Made by a program: the position numbers and the translations under genes
Shown: positions 1 through 8,841 of the stretch, in pieces
Layout of the letters: each line of letters begins with the position of its first letter
How positions within the stretch are numbered: position 1 is the stretch's first letter
Notes under the pieces: model-generated
Told to the model about the DNA's origin: nothing
Database searches by the model: none
Seen by the model: only the letters and a program-made list of their open reading frames with translations
Assembly: GCA_013698305.1 (NCBI GenBank)
Contig: JACCVC010000041.1
Location: 1 to 44,716, forward strand
Direction of reading: 5' to 3'
Source of the DNA: Chloroflexia bacterium
Lineage (GTDB): Bacteria; Chloroflexota; Chloroflexia; Thermomicrobiales; UBA6265
DNA: 44,716 bases

Positions 1-194
1 TGGCTGGGGCGGTGTTCATCGAAACCATCTTTGCCTGGCCGGGCATGGGGCGTCTCTTCGTGGAAAGCGTCGAGAATCGCGATTATCCGATCGTGATGGG
101 GCTCACGCTCATCCTCGCGATGATCATCCTGATGGCGAACTTGATCACGGATGTTGCCTATGGACTCATCGATCCCAGGATTCGCTATGACTGA
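1..194 (+). CDS. ABC transporter permease, DppB type (C-terminal part only)
   Basis: Only the last ~63 codons are present; the gene enters from the left edge in frame (codons at 3, 6, 9 and so on). The visible part has the ending of DppB/OppB-family inner-membrane permeases: an AGAVFIETIFAWPGMG-like stretch, one hydrophobic helix (about VMGLTLILAMIILMANLI) and a terminal DPRIRYD. Such permeases form the channel of peptide, nickel or glycoside importers with a DppC partner. The next gene is that partner and overlaps this one by 8 bases (ATG at 187, stop at 192-194), so the two are translationally coupled. The substrate cannot be told from this fragment. Confidence 0.93.
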   Translation, partial: AGAVFIETIFAWPGMGRLFVESVENRDYPIVMGLTLILAMIILMANLITDVAYGLIDPRIRYD

Positions 195-1095
195 TCATGC
201 AACGCAAACCCACCGTCGATACGGAGTGCGATTGACGGAGCGTGAGGTCAAGATCGAGGCCCCCTGGCGCGTGGCGATCCGCCGCTTCCGGCGTCACCGC
301 ATGGCCGTTGCAAGTCTGGTGCTGATCCTGATCGTCGCCGCGCTCGCGATCGGCGCGCCGCTCATCGCCCAGCACGATCCGTCGGCGATCGACCTGCGGG
401 CTCGCAATGAGGGTCCGTCGCTGAATCACTGGTTCGGCACCGACAGCACGGGGCGCGACTCGTTCGCCCGTACGGTCTATGCCGGGCAGGTCTCGCTCAT
501 GGTGGGTGTTGCGTCGGTGGTCATTTCGATTGGCGTTGGGGCATTGCTGGGCGCCCTCGCTGGCTATTGCGGTGGCTTCACCGACAGCGTCATCATGCGT
601 TTCACCGACGTGATGATGACGTTCCCGCCGATCATCGTCATTCTCACCGTCGCCGCGATCACCGGTCCGGGCTTGTGGAAAACCATCGCTCTGATCGGGT
701 TGCTGACCTGGCCGATACCCTGCCGGTTGGTCCGGGCCCGCTTCCTGTTGCTCCGCAATCTCGAATTCGTCCACGCCGCCAGGGTGATCGGCGCTCCGGA
801 TGGCCGCATCATGTTGCGACACGCCTTCCCGAATGTGATCGACGTGCTGATCGTCAACGCGACCCTGGGTGTCGCCGCGGCCATCCTGCTGGAAGCCGGG
901 CTGTCGTTCCTGGGTCTTGGCGTGCAGCCGCCCATCCCGAGCTGGGGCAATATGCTCAACGTTGCCAGGAATATCAGCACCCTGGAGAATGACTTCTGGC
1001 AATGGGCGCCCGCGGGAATCGCCATCGTATTCTGCGTGTTGGCCATCAATTTCATCGGCGATGGCCTTCGCGAAGCGCTCGATCCCCGCCTGTGA
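187..1095 (+). CDS. ABC transporter permease, DppC type
   Basis: 302-residue DppC/OppC-family permease, the second channel subunit of a peptide/nickel-type ABC importer. An N-terminal cytoplasmic stretch (residues 1-35) precedes the first membrane helix (about 40-60). A periplasm-facing loop has the family HWFGTDSTGRDSFAR motif, four to five further helices follow, and the EAA coupling loop is near VHAARVIGAPDGRIMLRHAFPN. The protein ends in DGLREALDPRL, typical of the family. The start at ATG 187 is chosen because it overlaps the upstream permease stop; an in-frame upstream start at 151 would lie deep inside that gene. No ATPase or binding protein follows, so those are upstream of the window or elsewhere. 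Confidence 0.95.
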   Translation: MTDHATQTHRRYGVRLTEREVKIEAPWRVAIRRFRRHRMAVASLVLILIVAALAIGAPLIAQHDPSAIDLRARNEGPSLNHWFGTDSTGRDSFARTVYAGQVSLMVGVASVVISIGVGALLGALAGYCGGFTDSVIMRFTDVMMTFPPIIVILTVAAITGPGLWKTIALIGLLTWPIPCRLVRARFLLLRNLEFVHAARVIGAPDGRIMLRHAFPNVIDVLIVNATLGVAAAILLEAGLSFLGLGVQPPIPSWGNMLNVARNISTLENDFWQWAPAGIAIVFCVLAINFIGDGLREALDPRL

Positions 1096-1153
1096 GTGGA
1101 CGAGCTGACATGTCGATTCAACTTCTGTTTGACGATGAGAAAGGCAACAGCAC

Positions 1154-2089
1154 ATGGCACTTGACGCGGCTCCACTTCACGGTGTGATTCCACCGGTATG
1201 CACACCACTGACACCGGAACGCGCGTTCGACCCGGACAGCTTCCGCCGCCTGCTCAATCACCAGATCGACGCCGGCATCCACGGCGCGTTCATTCTCGGC
1301 TCCACGAGCGAAGCGCCGTTGCTGACCAACGACGTGCAGGACGAGGTCATCGCGACCGCGGTCGAGCACATCGACGGGCGCGTGCCGGTCATCGCCGGGT
1401 GTATCGACTTCACCACGAATCGCGTGATCGAGCGGGTCCAACACGCCAGGGAGCTCGGCGCTGACGCCGTAGTCGTCTGCCCGCCGTTCTACGTCACGCC
1501 CAGCGTTGGCGAGATGATCCGGCACTTCGACGCTGTTCGAAGTGCTGTCGACCTGCCGATCCTCGCCTACGACGTGCCAGCGGCGACACACGTCAAGATG
1601 CCGCGGCCGGTCATTCATGAGCTGGCGTCATCCGGCGCGATTGTCGGCATCAAGGACAGTAGCGGGCAGGATGCCAATTTCCGCGGCGTGATCCTTGACA
1701 ATCAGGACAATCAGGGCTTTCGAATCTTTACCGGGTCTGAGCTTGTGTCGGACACGTCCATTTTCATGGGCGCGCATGGCATCGTGCCGGGTCTCGCCAA
1801 CGTCGATCCCGCCGGGTATGTGCGCCTGTTCGATGCGGCATCCGCCGGGGAGTGGGCTGTCGCTCGGAAGGAGCAGGATCGACTCTATCGCCTGTTCGAC
1901 ATTATTTACGTCCCCGAGCCGGACGCCTACGGTTTTTCTGCCGCCGCGCACGGTGCCTTCAAAGTGGCGCTGTATGAGCTCGGCCTGATCGCCCACCCGC
2001 ACACCGCCATGCCCCACACGCTGCTCACCGACGACCATCATCAGGAAATTCGACGACTGCTGCAGCGAGCGGGTCTCGTTCCGCAGTAG
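1154..2089 (+). CDS. DapA-family (dihydrodipicolinate synthase/N-acetylneuraminate lyase) aldolase
   Basis: 311-residue class I aldolase of the DHDPS/NAL family, expected to fold as a TIM barrel and form a Schiff base with a 2-oxo acid. Visible landmarks are GSTSE (residues 49-53, the carboxylate-binding GTTGE equivalent), catalytic Tyr139 in LAYDVP and Schiff-base Lys167 in GIKDSSG. The sequence could be a true DapA, but the GSTSEA variant, and its place right after a transporter (59 bases from the permease stop) rather than with lysine genes, favour a catabolic member such as a keto-deoxy sugar-acid aldolase/dehydratase. Start ATG 1154 has GAGAAAGG upstream. The substrate is not determined. 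Confidence 0.9.
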   Translation: MALDAAPLHGVIPPVCTPLTPERAFDPDSFRRLLNHQIDAGIHGAFILGSTSEAPLLTNDVQDEVIATAVEHIDGRVPVIAGCIDFTTNRVIERVQHARELGADAVVVCPPFYVTPSVGEMIRHFDAVRSAVDLPILAYDVPAATHVKMPRPVIHELASSGAIVGIKDSSGQDANFRGVILDNQDNQGFRIFTGSELVSDTSIFMGAHGIVPGLANVDPAGYVRLFDAASAGEWAVARKEQDRLYRLFDIIYVPEPDAYGFSAAAHGAFKVALYELGLIAHPHTAMPHTLLTDDHHQEIRRLLQRAGLVPQ

Positions 2090-2215
2090 TCGTGCCCATA
2101 GCCGCGCGGCGCGCATTGTGCGACGATCAGGGTGTAGCTCCGGACAGACCTCGAGCATGAGGTCCAGGGCGACACGTGTCCGGAGATCGCTTCCGTAGCA
2201 TCGAGGAGAACGACG

Positions 2216-2659
2216 ATGGAACTTTCAGGTGAGCACACATTTGCCGCCCCACGCGAACAGGTCTGGACGTTTCTGCTGGATCCCGACACGCTGCAATCAT
2301 GCCTGCCGGGCTGCGAGGAACTCGAGGTCATCGGCGAGGAGGAGTATGCCGCGACGATGAAGATCGGCATCGGCATGATCAAGGGGACCTTCAAGGGCAA
2401 GGTCAAAATCAGCGACAAGCAGGAACCGTCAAGCTATCGGATGACGATCGACGGCAAGGGGCCGCAAGGGCAGGTGTCCGGCGACGGCGTCCTGGAGCTT
2501 GTGGAACAGGATGGCGGCACGCTGGTCAAATGGTCGGGCGATGCCAACGTGCGCGGCATGCTCGCTCGTATCGGCAGCCGGGTGATCAAACCCGCCGCGA
2601 CCTCGATTGTCGGGCAGTTCTTCGCCTGCCTCGAATCGAAAGCAGCCGCGGCCCAATGA
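2216..2659 (+). CDS. coxG: CoxG-family SRPBCC protein (CO dehydrogenase accessory subunit G)
   Basis: 147-residue single-domain SRPBCC/START-like protein. The opening LSGEHTFAAPREQVWTFLLDPDTLQSCLPGCEEL and the later KGTFKGKVKISD and WSGDANVRGMLARIGSR segments are characteristic of CoxG (also called CO dehydrogenase subunit G). In characterised cox systems CoxG is associated with the enzyme's membrane attachment. A strong ribosome site (GAGGAGAA) lies just before ATG 2216. The gene is followed by coxS and coxM on the same strand, which supports the family call, although a repeat element sits between coxG and coxS. Confidence 0.9.
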   Translation: MELSGEHTFAAPREQVWTFLLDPDTLQSCLPGCEELEVIGEEEYAATMKIGIGMIKGTFKGKVKISDKQEPSSYRMTIDGKGPQGQVSGDGVLELVEQDGGTLVKWSGDANVRGMLARIGSRVIKPAATSIVGQFFACLESKAAAAQ

Positions 2660-2717
2660 CGCCATCACCAAACGCTTAATGCGCACATGTCGAGTGGATT
2701 TATCACGGCAGATATTC

Positions 2718-2794
2718 GTAGGGGCCGACCGGAGCCTGTCCTAAGCTTGTCAAAGGATCGGCCCGAGTTTCGGGAGGACAAGGTCCTCCCCTAC
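2718..2794. repeat. Composite intergenic palindrome bounded by GTAGGGG and CCCCTAC
   Basis: The element begins GTAGGGG (2718-2724) and ends CCCCTAC (2788-2794), an inverted pair. Inside are two hairpins. One has arms GGGCCGA (2722-2728) and TCGGCCC (2758-2764). The other has arms GGGAGGAC (2772-2779) and GTCCTCCC (2783-2790) around AAG. The inner part of the first hairpin (2735-2756) carries the sequence CCTGTCCTAAGCTTGTCAAAG, a short palindrome type that recurs in many bacterial genomes. A close relative of the whole element is at 41275-41331. It lies between coxG and coxS and could act as a transcript-end or stability element. Confidence 0.85.
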
Positions 2795-2820
2795 GAACTC
2801 GCTTGCGGAGGAGAAACCCG

Positions 2821-3342
2821 GTGTCACCAACGACGATCGATGTCGCAATCAACGTAAATGGGGAGACGCATCAGGTTGATGTCGAGCCCCGTACACTTCT
2901 GGTTCATTTCATCCGCGAGCAGGCGGGGCTGACTGGCACGCATACCGGCTGCGAGACCGGCCAATGCGGCGCTTGCACGGTGCTGCTCGATGGCCACGCC
3001 GTCAAGAGCTGCATGGTGCTGGCCGCCCAGGCGACCGGGCACGAGGTGATGACGATCGAAGGTCTCGCCACCTCCGCCGATGAGCTTCACCCGCTCCAAA
3101 CCGTCTTCTGGGAAGAGCATGGACTCCAGTGCGGGTACTGCACGCCGGGCGTTCTGCTCTCCAGCCTCGCGCTGCTGCGGGACAATCCGTCCCCGGATGA
3201 TCAGCAGATCCGCCACGCGCTGGAGGGCAATATCTGCCGCTGCACCGGCTATCACAACATCATCAACGCGGTCCGGGTAGCGGCCGAGCAACTGACTCCA
3301 GATCAACTCAGCGCCCAAGCGGCCACTTCGGAGGTGCGCTAA
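2821..3342 (+). CDS. coxS: Xanthine oxidase-family [2Fe-2S] small subunit (CoxS)
   Basis: 173-residue iron-sulfur subunit of a molybdenum hydroxylase/CO dehydrogenase. The plant-type [2Fe-2S] site is given by Cys44, Cys49, Cys52 and Cys64 (GCETGQCGAC...C). The second, helical [2Fe-2S] site is given by Cys104 and Cys107 (CGYC) and Cys139 and Cys141 (CRC). These clusters pass electrons from the molybdenum site to the FAD of the medium subunit. The start is GTG 2821, directly after CGGAGGAGAA; an earlier in-frame TTG at 2803 lies within that ribosome site. The stop overlaps the ATG of coxM by one base (TAATG). Confidence 0.93.
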   Translation: MSPTTIDVAINVNGETHQVDVEPRTLLVHFIREQAGLTGTHTGCETGQCGACTVLLDGHAVKSCMVLAAQATGHEVMTIEGLATSADELHPLQTVFWEEHGLQCGYCTPGVLLSSLALLRDNPSPDDQQIRHALEGNICRCTGYHNIINAVRVAAEQLTPDQLSAQAATSEVR

Positions 3343-4214
3343 TGTATCCGGCTCCATTCGACTACCATCGCGCCACCTCGGTCGATGACGTGCTGACCCT
3401 GCTGGCTGAGCACACTGATACCGCGAAGCTGCTCGCCGGTGGCCACAGCCTCTTGCCGGTCATGAAGCTGCGCCTCGCCCAGCCCGAGCTGCTGATCGAC
3501 ATTAACGATCTCGACGAGCTGCGAAACATCTCGGTCGAGGCCGATCACATCACCATTGGCGCGATGGTCACCCACCATACCCTTGCCACCAACCCGGAGA
3601 TTGCCAGCGCCGTGTCATTGCTGGTCGAGATCGCGCACGTCGTCGGAGACCAGCAGGTGCGCAACCTCGGCACGATCGGCGGCGCGCTGGCCCACGCTGA
3701 CCCCGCCGCCGACTATCCCGCCGGGATGCTGGCACTGGACGCCAGCATCGTCGCGATGTCCGCCAACGGCGAGCGAGCCATCCCGATCGATGAGTTCTTT
3801 ACCGGGTTCCTGACCACCGCGCTCGAACCGGCCGAGCTCCTGACTGCTATTCGGATACCGCGAACCGGAGATTCGTTTGGGGCGGCATACGAAAAGCTGG
3901 CGAATCCCGCCTCTGGCTACGCGACGGTCGGTATTGCCGTCGCCCTCACCACTGACACCGCGGGAGAGATCGACAGCATCCGGATCGGCGTCACCGGCAC
4001 CGGCGCTTCCGCCTACCGCCCGACCTCGGTCGAGGAGGCGTTGATCGGGAGTGCCGGCGACAACGCCACATTGAAGGCGGCCGTCAGGACCGCGACGGAT
4101 GGTATCGACGTGATGGAGGACAAGCACGGTCCGGCCGACTACCGGGCCCGCGTCACCCAGAACCTGATCCGCCGGGCCGTTTTCCGCGCCCTCGCGAGCG
4201 CCAACGGGGCGTAG
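3342..4214 (+). CDS. coxM: FAD-binding medium subunit of a molybdenum hydroxylase (CoxM)
   Basis: 290-residue FAD-binding subunit of the xanthine oxidase family. The two FAD-binding motifs are present: AGGHSLLPVMK near residue 32 and the GTIGGALAHADPAADYP stretch near residue 109. The C-terminal CO dehydrogenase flavoprotein domain follows (roughly 175-285). It takes electrons from the [2Fe-2S] subunit and passes them on, for CO dehydrogenases to the quinone pool. The start ATG overlaps the coxS stop. The large molybdopterin subunit gene (coxL) that normally completes the enzyme is not in the window: the next gene is on the opposite strand. The true substrate (CO or another) therefore cannot be decided here. 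Confidence 0.92.
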   Translation: MYPAPFDYHRATSVDDVLTLLAEHTDTAKLLAGGHSLLPVMKLRLAQPELLIDINDLDELRNISVEADHITIGAMVTHHTLATNPEIASAVSLLVEIAHVVGDQQVRNLGTIGGALAHADPAADYPAGMLALDASIVAMSANGERAIPIDEFFTGFLTTALEPAELLTAIRIPRTGDSFGAAYEKLANPASGYATVGIAVALTTDTAGEIDSIRIGVTGTGASAYRPTSVEEALIGSAGDNATLKAAVRTATDGIDVMEDKHGPADYRARVTQNLIRRAVFRALASANGA

Positions 4215-4245
4215 ACGTCTTCGAATTGACGCGACGGATGCAGGT

Positions 4246-4722
4246 TTACGTGGTCGCGTCGGGCTCCTCCATGTCGGCGTGGACCAGCATCGCCGTCGCG
4301 AATTCCTTGCGGCGGAAGAACAGCCGGATCTCCTTCCAGAGTTCCGGCTCGTTGCGGCCAAGGTCCAGCAGCTTCTGCGAGAAGGTCACGTCCCCCTGGG
4401 CCCGCAATTCGGTCATGAATTCGGTCGATAGCAATTCCGCCAGGTAGACCGGACCGATGTCCGCGAATTTCTCCCGGTAGTAGGCGATCAGCCGGACCAC
4501 ATCCTCGGTGTTGAGCGCCGCGCCGTCGTCTGACGAGAACGCGCCGCGCCAGTCGACGACGTTGAGGAACTCGTCGATCAGCGAAATTCGCTCGCCCTTG
4601 CGGACCCGGTCGAGCAGGGTGTCGACCCGGGTCCGGTCGATCGGCAATTCGTGCGGCGTTTCCGGAAACCCGCGCCCAGGCCGCACCCCGGCGACCGCGT
4701 CCTGAAATCTGTCATCCGTCAT
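4246..4722 (-). CDS. Hypothetical protein, 158 residues
   Basis: I do not recognise this family. The likely start is ATG 4722, with GGAAG shortly upstream, rather than an earlier in-frame start at 4959 that would overlap the divergent PBP gene. The product looks soluble, acidic and mostly helical, with no signal peptide or membrane segment. The best defined stretch runs from a TLLDRVRKGERISLIDEFLNV region through VVRLIAYYREKFADIGPVYLAELL to ELWKEIRLFFRRKEFATAMLV. Codon use looks like that of neighbouring genes, so it is probably real. It is convergent with coxM and divergent from the PBP gene. Confidence 0.72.
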   Translation of the reverse strand: MTDDRFQDAVAGVRPGRGFPETPHELPIDRTRVDTLLDRVRKGERISLIDEFLNVVDWRGAFSSDDGAALNTEDVVRLIAYYREKFADIGPVYLAELLSTEFMTELRAQGDVTFSQKLLDLGRNEPELWKEIRLFFRRKEFATAMLVHADMEEPDATT

Positions 4723-4950
4723 GGTGTCCGAACTTCCCTCTGGTGCGCTGCATCGCGGCCCTTTTCCTACAGAAGGACCGTACCACGAGGCGCGACGGCC
4801 ATTTGGTACCATTGGACCTGACGCCGGTGCGTTGCCGATGAAACCGGTCACCCCAGCCCAGCGTTCAAGAAAGAGCAGACCGCCACAACGGCGCGCCCCC
4901 ACCTGCCTGATTGCGCATCCAATTGCAATCCATCGTTCCCCGGAGGAAGC

Positions 4951-7404
4951 ATGGCCCACGGACGTATCTCACGCGCGCACCAGCGACAGGCAGCCGCCAA
5001 ACGGCGCCTGGCTCGGTATGGGCCGACCCGGTTCGGCCAGCGAGGCCAAAAGCTTCCGCCTAATCTTCTCAGGGAAAGCAGCGGACGCACGAAGAAGTCC
5101 GGGTTGATCACGATCTCGCGGATGGCCATGCTCGCCGGCGCAGTGAGCCTGATCGCGACCGGCATCTTCATCGTGTTCACGGTCATCACCTCTGTGCTGG
5201 GCGTGACGGGCACCATGGCCGCCTATCGCAACGTCAACGAAGACCTTCCCAACGCCGCCGATATCGCGGTCGAAACGTTCCAGACGACCAAGCTCTATGA
5301 CCGTGACGGCGAGCTGCTCCAGGAAGTCGACAATCCCAACTACGGCTGGCGCACCTACGTCTCGCTCGACGATATTTCGCCCTGGCTGATCGACGCTACC
5401 GTGGCCGCCGAGGACGCGACGTACTGGAACAACTACGGCGTCGAGCCGGTCGGCATCGTCCGCGCCGCCTGGATCAATGTCAGCGGCACGGGTTCGTCGG
5501 GCGCGTCAACCATTACCCAGCAGCTTGTCCGGTCCATCTATCCGGACGAGATCGGCTTCGACGTCACCTACACCCGCAAGGCGCGGGAGGCGCTCGCTGC
5601 CGTCGCGCTGGCGCAGCAGTACTCCAAGACCGATATCATGACGATGTACCTCAACCAGATCTATTACGGCAATCGGTCCTACGGGATCGAGGCGGCGTCG
5701 CAGACGATGTTCAACAAGCGTGCCGCCGACCTCAACCTGGCGGAGGCGTCATTTCTGGCCGGCCTGCCGCAGCAGCCCAGTGCCTTCGCGGATGACTTTG
5801 GCGCTGCCAAGAATCGCCAGCAATACGTGCTCGAGCAGATGATCGAGTACGACTACATCACCGAAGCGGAGGGGGTCGCAGCCTTTAACGAGCCATTGCA
5901 ACCCAGTGAGGATCGTTCCGGCATGGTCCAGAACGCGCCCCATTTCACCCAGTACGTCAAGGAATACATCCTCGACACCTACGGTGAGGAGGCGCTCTAC
6001 GGTGGGCTGCACATCACCACCTCCATCGACCTCGACCTGCAGCAGGTCTCCGAGCAGGTGGTGGCCGCGGGAGTCGCCGACATGGAAGCCTTTCAGCGCA
6101 ACAATGGCGCGATGGTCGTGATGGTGCCCTGGAGCGGCGAGGTGCTGGCGATGGTCGGTTCCGCTGATTTCAACGACGCGCTGATCAACGGCCAGGTGAA
6201 TTACGCCACCAGCCTGATCCAGCCCGGATCGTCGATCAAGCCGATCGTCTATGCGGCGGCGTTCTCGGAAGGATGGAACCCTGCCACTCTCGTAATGGAT
6301 GTCCCCTCCGTGTGGGACTCCCCCGGCCAGCCAGAGCCCTATGAGCCGCAGAACTACACACGGACATTCTATGGCGCGGTGTCTGTGCGTACCTCGCTGG
6401 CGAACTCATTGAATATCCCGGCGGTGAAAGCGACGGAATACGCCGGCCTGACCAATGTGATGGACACTGCCGACGCCATGGGGTATGACGATAGCTTGCC
6501 GCAGGATCCGGATTTTTACGGTCTTGCGCTCGGACTCGGCGCCGGTGAAGTCGAGCTACTTGAGCACACCAACGCCTACGCCACGCTCGCCAATAACGGC
6601 ACCTTCGTGCCGCCACACCCGATCCTGAAGATCGCCGACAGCCAGGGCAATGTGCTGTTCGAGCTTGATCCGGAAGAGGTCGAGGACGAGAGCGAGCAGG
6701 CGCTCGAACCCGGTCACGCCTACCAGGTCACCTCGATCCTGGCCGATGACGAGGCCCGTGAGCTGATCTTCGGCCCCGACAACATCTTCGGCGCGACCTC
6801 ACAGCAACTCGGTCGCCCGGTCGCGGCCAAATCCGGCACCACGGAGAACTGGCGAGACCTTTGGACCATGGGCTACACCTCGGATGTCTCAATCGGGGTT
6901 TGGGTGGGGCGGAGTGGCGACAGCAATCCATCTGCGTCGCTGCCCGAGCTCGACGGCAGTCAGGCGGCAGGGCCGATTTGGCAGGAGATGATGAACGTCG
7001 TCCACGATACGCCGGAGTTTAAGGCGTTGCTGGTCGGCCCTGACGGCCAGCCGATGCCCGACGACTTTGCGCAGCCGGACGATGTCTATCGTGGCGAGGT
7101 TTGTTCCGCAACCGGAAACGACGCCACCAGCGGTGGCACGACCACCGACTGGCTGGTGAGGGGTGACGGGCCGGACAACGCCTGTGGCGACCTGACCGAC
7201 TATCAGCGGGAAGAGCTCGAGAAGGCGATTGATTCCCTGCGAGAGCGCGATGCGCGGTGGGCAAGCGGCGCGATCGCCAGCGTGAGAGAATACGCGGACG
7301 CGGCGGGCGTTCGGGGTGTCCGGGCCCCGGCTGGCAATGACAATGATCGCCCGGGCGACAGCGATGATGAAGACGATGATCAGATCATCGAACCTATAGA
7401 TTGA
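4951..7404 (+). CDS. Class A penicillin-binding protein (GT51 transglycosylase / transpeptidase)
   Basis: 817-residue bifunctional peptidoglycan synthase. A basic cytoplasmic N-terminus (1-55) leads into a single membrane anchor (about 57-85). The GT51 domain follows, with catalytic Glu154 in AAEDATYW, the GASTITQQLVR motif (184-194) and RKAREALAA. The transpeptidase domain has all three penicillin-binding motifs: SSIK at 427-430, SLN at 486-488 and KSGT at 627-630. The C-terminus ends in a low-complexity acidic tail (DNDRPGDSDDEDDD) after about residue 795. Start ATG 4951 has GGAGGA upstream. It lies beside the mreBC-murT-gatD block, in keeping with wall synthesis. It polymerises and cross-links glycan strands outside the membrane. 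Confidence 0.96.
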   Translation: MAHGRISRAHQRQAAAKRRLARYGPTRFGQRGQKLPPNLLRESSGRTKKSGLITISRMAMLAGAVSLIATGIFIVFTVITSVLGVTGTMAAYRNVNEDLPNAADIAVETFQTTKLYDRDGELLQEVDNPNYGWRTYVSLDDISPWLIDATVAAEDATYWNNYGVEPVGIVRAAWINVSGTGSSGASTITQQLVRSIYPDEIGFDVTYTRKAREALAAVALAQQYSKTDIMTMYLNQIYYGNRSYGIEAASQTMFNKRAADLNLAEASFLAGLPQQPSAFADDFGAAKNRQQYVLEQMIEYDYITEAEGVAAFNEPLQPSEDRSGMVQNAPHFTQYVKEYILDTYGEEALYGGLHITTSIDLDLQQVSEQVVAAGVADMEAFQRNNGAMVVMVPWSGEVLAMVGSADFNDALINGQVNYATSLIQPGSSIKPIVYAAAFSEGWNPATLVMDVPSVWDSPGQPEPYEPQNYTRTFYGAVSVRTSLANSLNIPAVKATEYAGLTNVMDTADAMGYDDSLPQDPDFYGLALGLGAGEVELLEHTNAYATLANNGTFVPPHPILKIADSQGNVLFELDPEEVEDESEQALEPGHAYQVTSILADDEARELIFGPDNIFGATSQQLGRPVAAKSGTTENWRDLWTMGYTSDVSIGVWVGRSGDSNPSASLPELDGSQAAGPIWQEMMNVVHDTPEFKALLVGPDGQPMPDDFAQPDDVYRGEVCSATGNDATSGGTTTDWLVRGDGPDNACGDLTDYQREELEKAIDSLRERDARWASGAIASVREYADAAGVRGVRAPAGNDNDRPGDSDDEDDDQIIEPID

Positions 7405-7420
7405 TGGGGGACAATTATGA

Positions 7421-7478
7421 GGGAGGCCCTTGTGGCCTCCCGTACGGGCCGTGCAGACCTCGAACACAAGACTCGAGG
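7421..7478. repeat. Two hairpins between convergent genes (CTTGT-loop repeat)
   Basis: Hairpin one has arms GGGAGGCC (7421-7428) and GGCCTCCC (7434-7441) with loop CTTGT, 17 bases after the PBP stop. Hairpin two has arms CCTCGA (7458-7463) and TCGAGG (7473-7478), a loop containing ACAAG, and ends in CTAC. Both belong to the window-wide repeat family. Between two convergent genes they may end transcription from both sides. Confidence 0.8.
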
Positions 7479-7521
7479 CTACAAATGCCGGTCCTTTGCG
7501 ACACCGTCTCGTCCCGCCGAA

Positions 7522-8028
7522 TCAGTTCTCGGTGGCGCTGCGACGCCGGCGGGTCGCGCGTAATCGTCGGGTGACGACATCGGGCGGCGGCATGATGGGC
7601 GAATCCTGTACCGGAATCGACAGCACGATCTCCGCCTCCACCGCCTCGGTCAGCCCGCCAAGCGTGTTCATCAGCTCCTCGAGTTCCGCCGTCCCCGCGA
7701 AGTGCGCTCGGATCATGAAGTTCCGGACACCGCTCACCCTCACCACTTCTTCCACCGCGTCATGTCCCCGCAGCAGCGACAGGAACTCCTCCTGCTTCGG
7801 CTGGGATACCGTCGTCGAGATGATCACGGACAGCGGCCTGCCGACGGCGGTCGGATCGACCAGCCCGCGGTATCCGGTCAGCATGCCGCGCTCTTCCAAC
7901 CGGCGCACCCGCTCGATAACCGCGGGACTGGACATGCCGATCTGCTCCGCCAGCGCCTTCATCGTCAGGCGGCCATCGTCCTGCAAGGCGGAGAGTATCC
8001 GTTCATCGAGCGTATCAAGCTTCGGCAT
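7522..8028 (-). CDS. Lrp/AsnC-family transcriptional regulator
   Basis: 168-residue Lrp/AsnC protein. The N-terminal winged helix-turn-helix is clear: LDTLDERILSALQDDGRLTMKALAEQIGMSSPAVIERVRRLEERGMLTGY (about residues 3-54). The C-terminal RAM ligand-binding domain follows (about 65-145), then a short basic arginine-rich tail (RRLRATRRRRS) that is unusual for the family. Start ATG 8028 is preceded by GAGGAG. An in-frame start four codons earlier would lie in that ribosome site. It is the last gene of the mreB-mreC-murT-gatD run, 60 bases after gatD. Family members sense amino acids; whether it regulates wall genes is not shown. Confidence 0.92.
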   Translation of the reverse strand: MPKLDTLDERILSALQDDGRLTMKALAEQIGMSSPAVIERVRRLEERGMLTGYRGLVDPTAVGRPLSVIISTTVSQPKQEEFLSLLRGHDAVEEVVRVSGVRNFMIRAHFAGTAELEELMNTLGGLTEAVEAEIVLSIPVQDSPIMPPPDVVTRRLRATRRRRSATEN

Positions 8029-8088
8029 GTGACTCCTCACGTGGCTTATGGCGAATGTATCGTTGGCGGAACCCGGTATCAGGCTAGC

Positions 8089-8838
8089 TTACCGCATCTG
8101 TTTGGCGCGACGTATTGCGCTACGATGCGCAATCTGTTCCGTCGTGTCACTTAATGCATCTAACGCAGCATCTGTACCATGACGTCGTCTCGCGCCAGCC
8201 TCGATCAGCCAGTCGGCAAGTTTTGGGTTTTTCGGCAGCAGCGCGCCATGCAGATAGCAGCCGATCGCATTGCGAAACCGCACCCCTTCGGTGCCATCCT
8301 TGCCGTTGTTGCCGCGACCAATAGTCACCTTGCCCATCGGCGTGGCAGCGCTGCCAAGCCAGGTGAGACCGCTGTGGTTCTCGAATCCGACCAGCGAGCC
8401 CCATTCGTTGGATTCCACCAGGACATTCCCGATAAACCGCTCGGACCCCGCCTCGGAGGTGACATCGAACAGGCCGATCCCCGGCAACGGCTCCGCGCCA
8501 TACGGTCGGTATTCGTGGCCCAGAAGCTGGTAGCCTCCGCAGATCGACAACATCGCCGCGCCGTTGTCGACGGCCCGGTTGATGGCTTTGCCCTTGGGAC
8601 CCACCAGGTCGCGTGAGACCGCGATCTGCTCCTGATCCTGCCCGCCGCCGAAGAAGAAGATATCGACGTCATCCGGAATGGGCTCGCCGATGCCGATCTC
8701 CACCACCTCCGGGTCGATCCCGCGCCAACGTGCCCGCTGCGTCAGGGCAATGATGTTGCCCCGATCACCATAGATATTCATGCGAGCGCCGTAGAGCCAG
8801 GCGATCTTGAGGTCACAGGGTTTGGATGGTTGGGTCAT
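8089..8838 (-). CDS. gatD: Lipid II isoglutaminyl synthase, glutamine amidotransferase subunit GatD
   Basis: 249-residue class I glutamine amidotransferase-like protein of the GatD/CobQ-like type. The nucleophile is Cys100 in SICGGYQLLGHEY, and the catalytic His lies in CYLHGALLPKNPKL near the C-terminus. With MurT it amidates the alpha-carboxyl of D-glutamate in lipid II, using ammonia from glutamine, in the cytoplasm. The gene starts only three bases after the murT stop, which matches the obligate MurT-GatD pair known from Gram-positive bacteria. The length is normal for the family. Confidence 0.93.
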   Translation of the reverse strand: MTQPSKPCDLKIAWLYGARMNIYGDRGNIIALTQRARWRGIDPEVVEIGIGEPIPDDVDIFFFGGGQDQEQIAVSRDLVGPKGKAINRAVDNGAAMLSICGGYQLLGHEYRPYGAEPLPGIGLFDVTSEAGSERFIGNVLVESNEWGSLVGFENHSGLTWLGSAATPMGKVTIGRGNNGKDGTEGVRFRNAIGCYLHGALLPKNPKLADWLIEAGARRRHGTDAALDALSDTTEQIAHRSAIRRAKQMR

Positions 8839-8841
8839 GGT

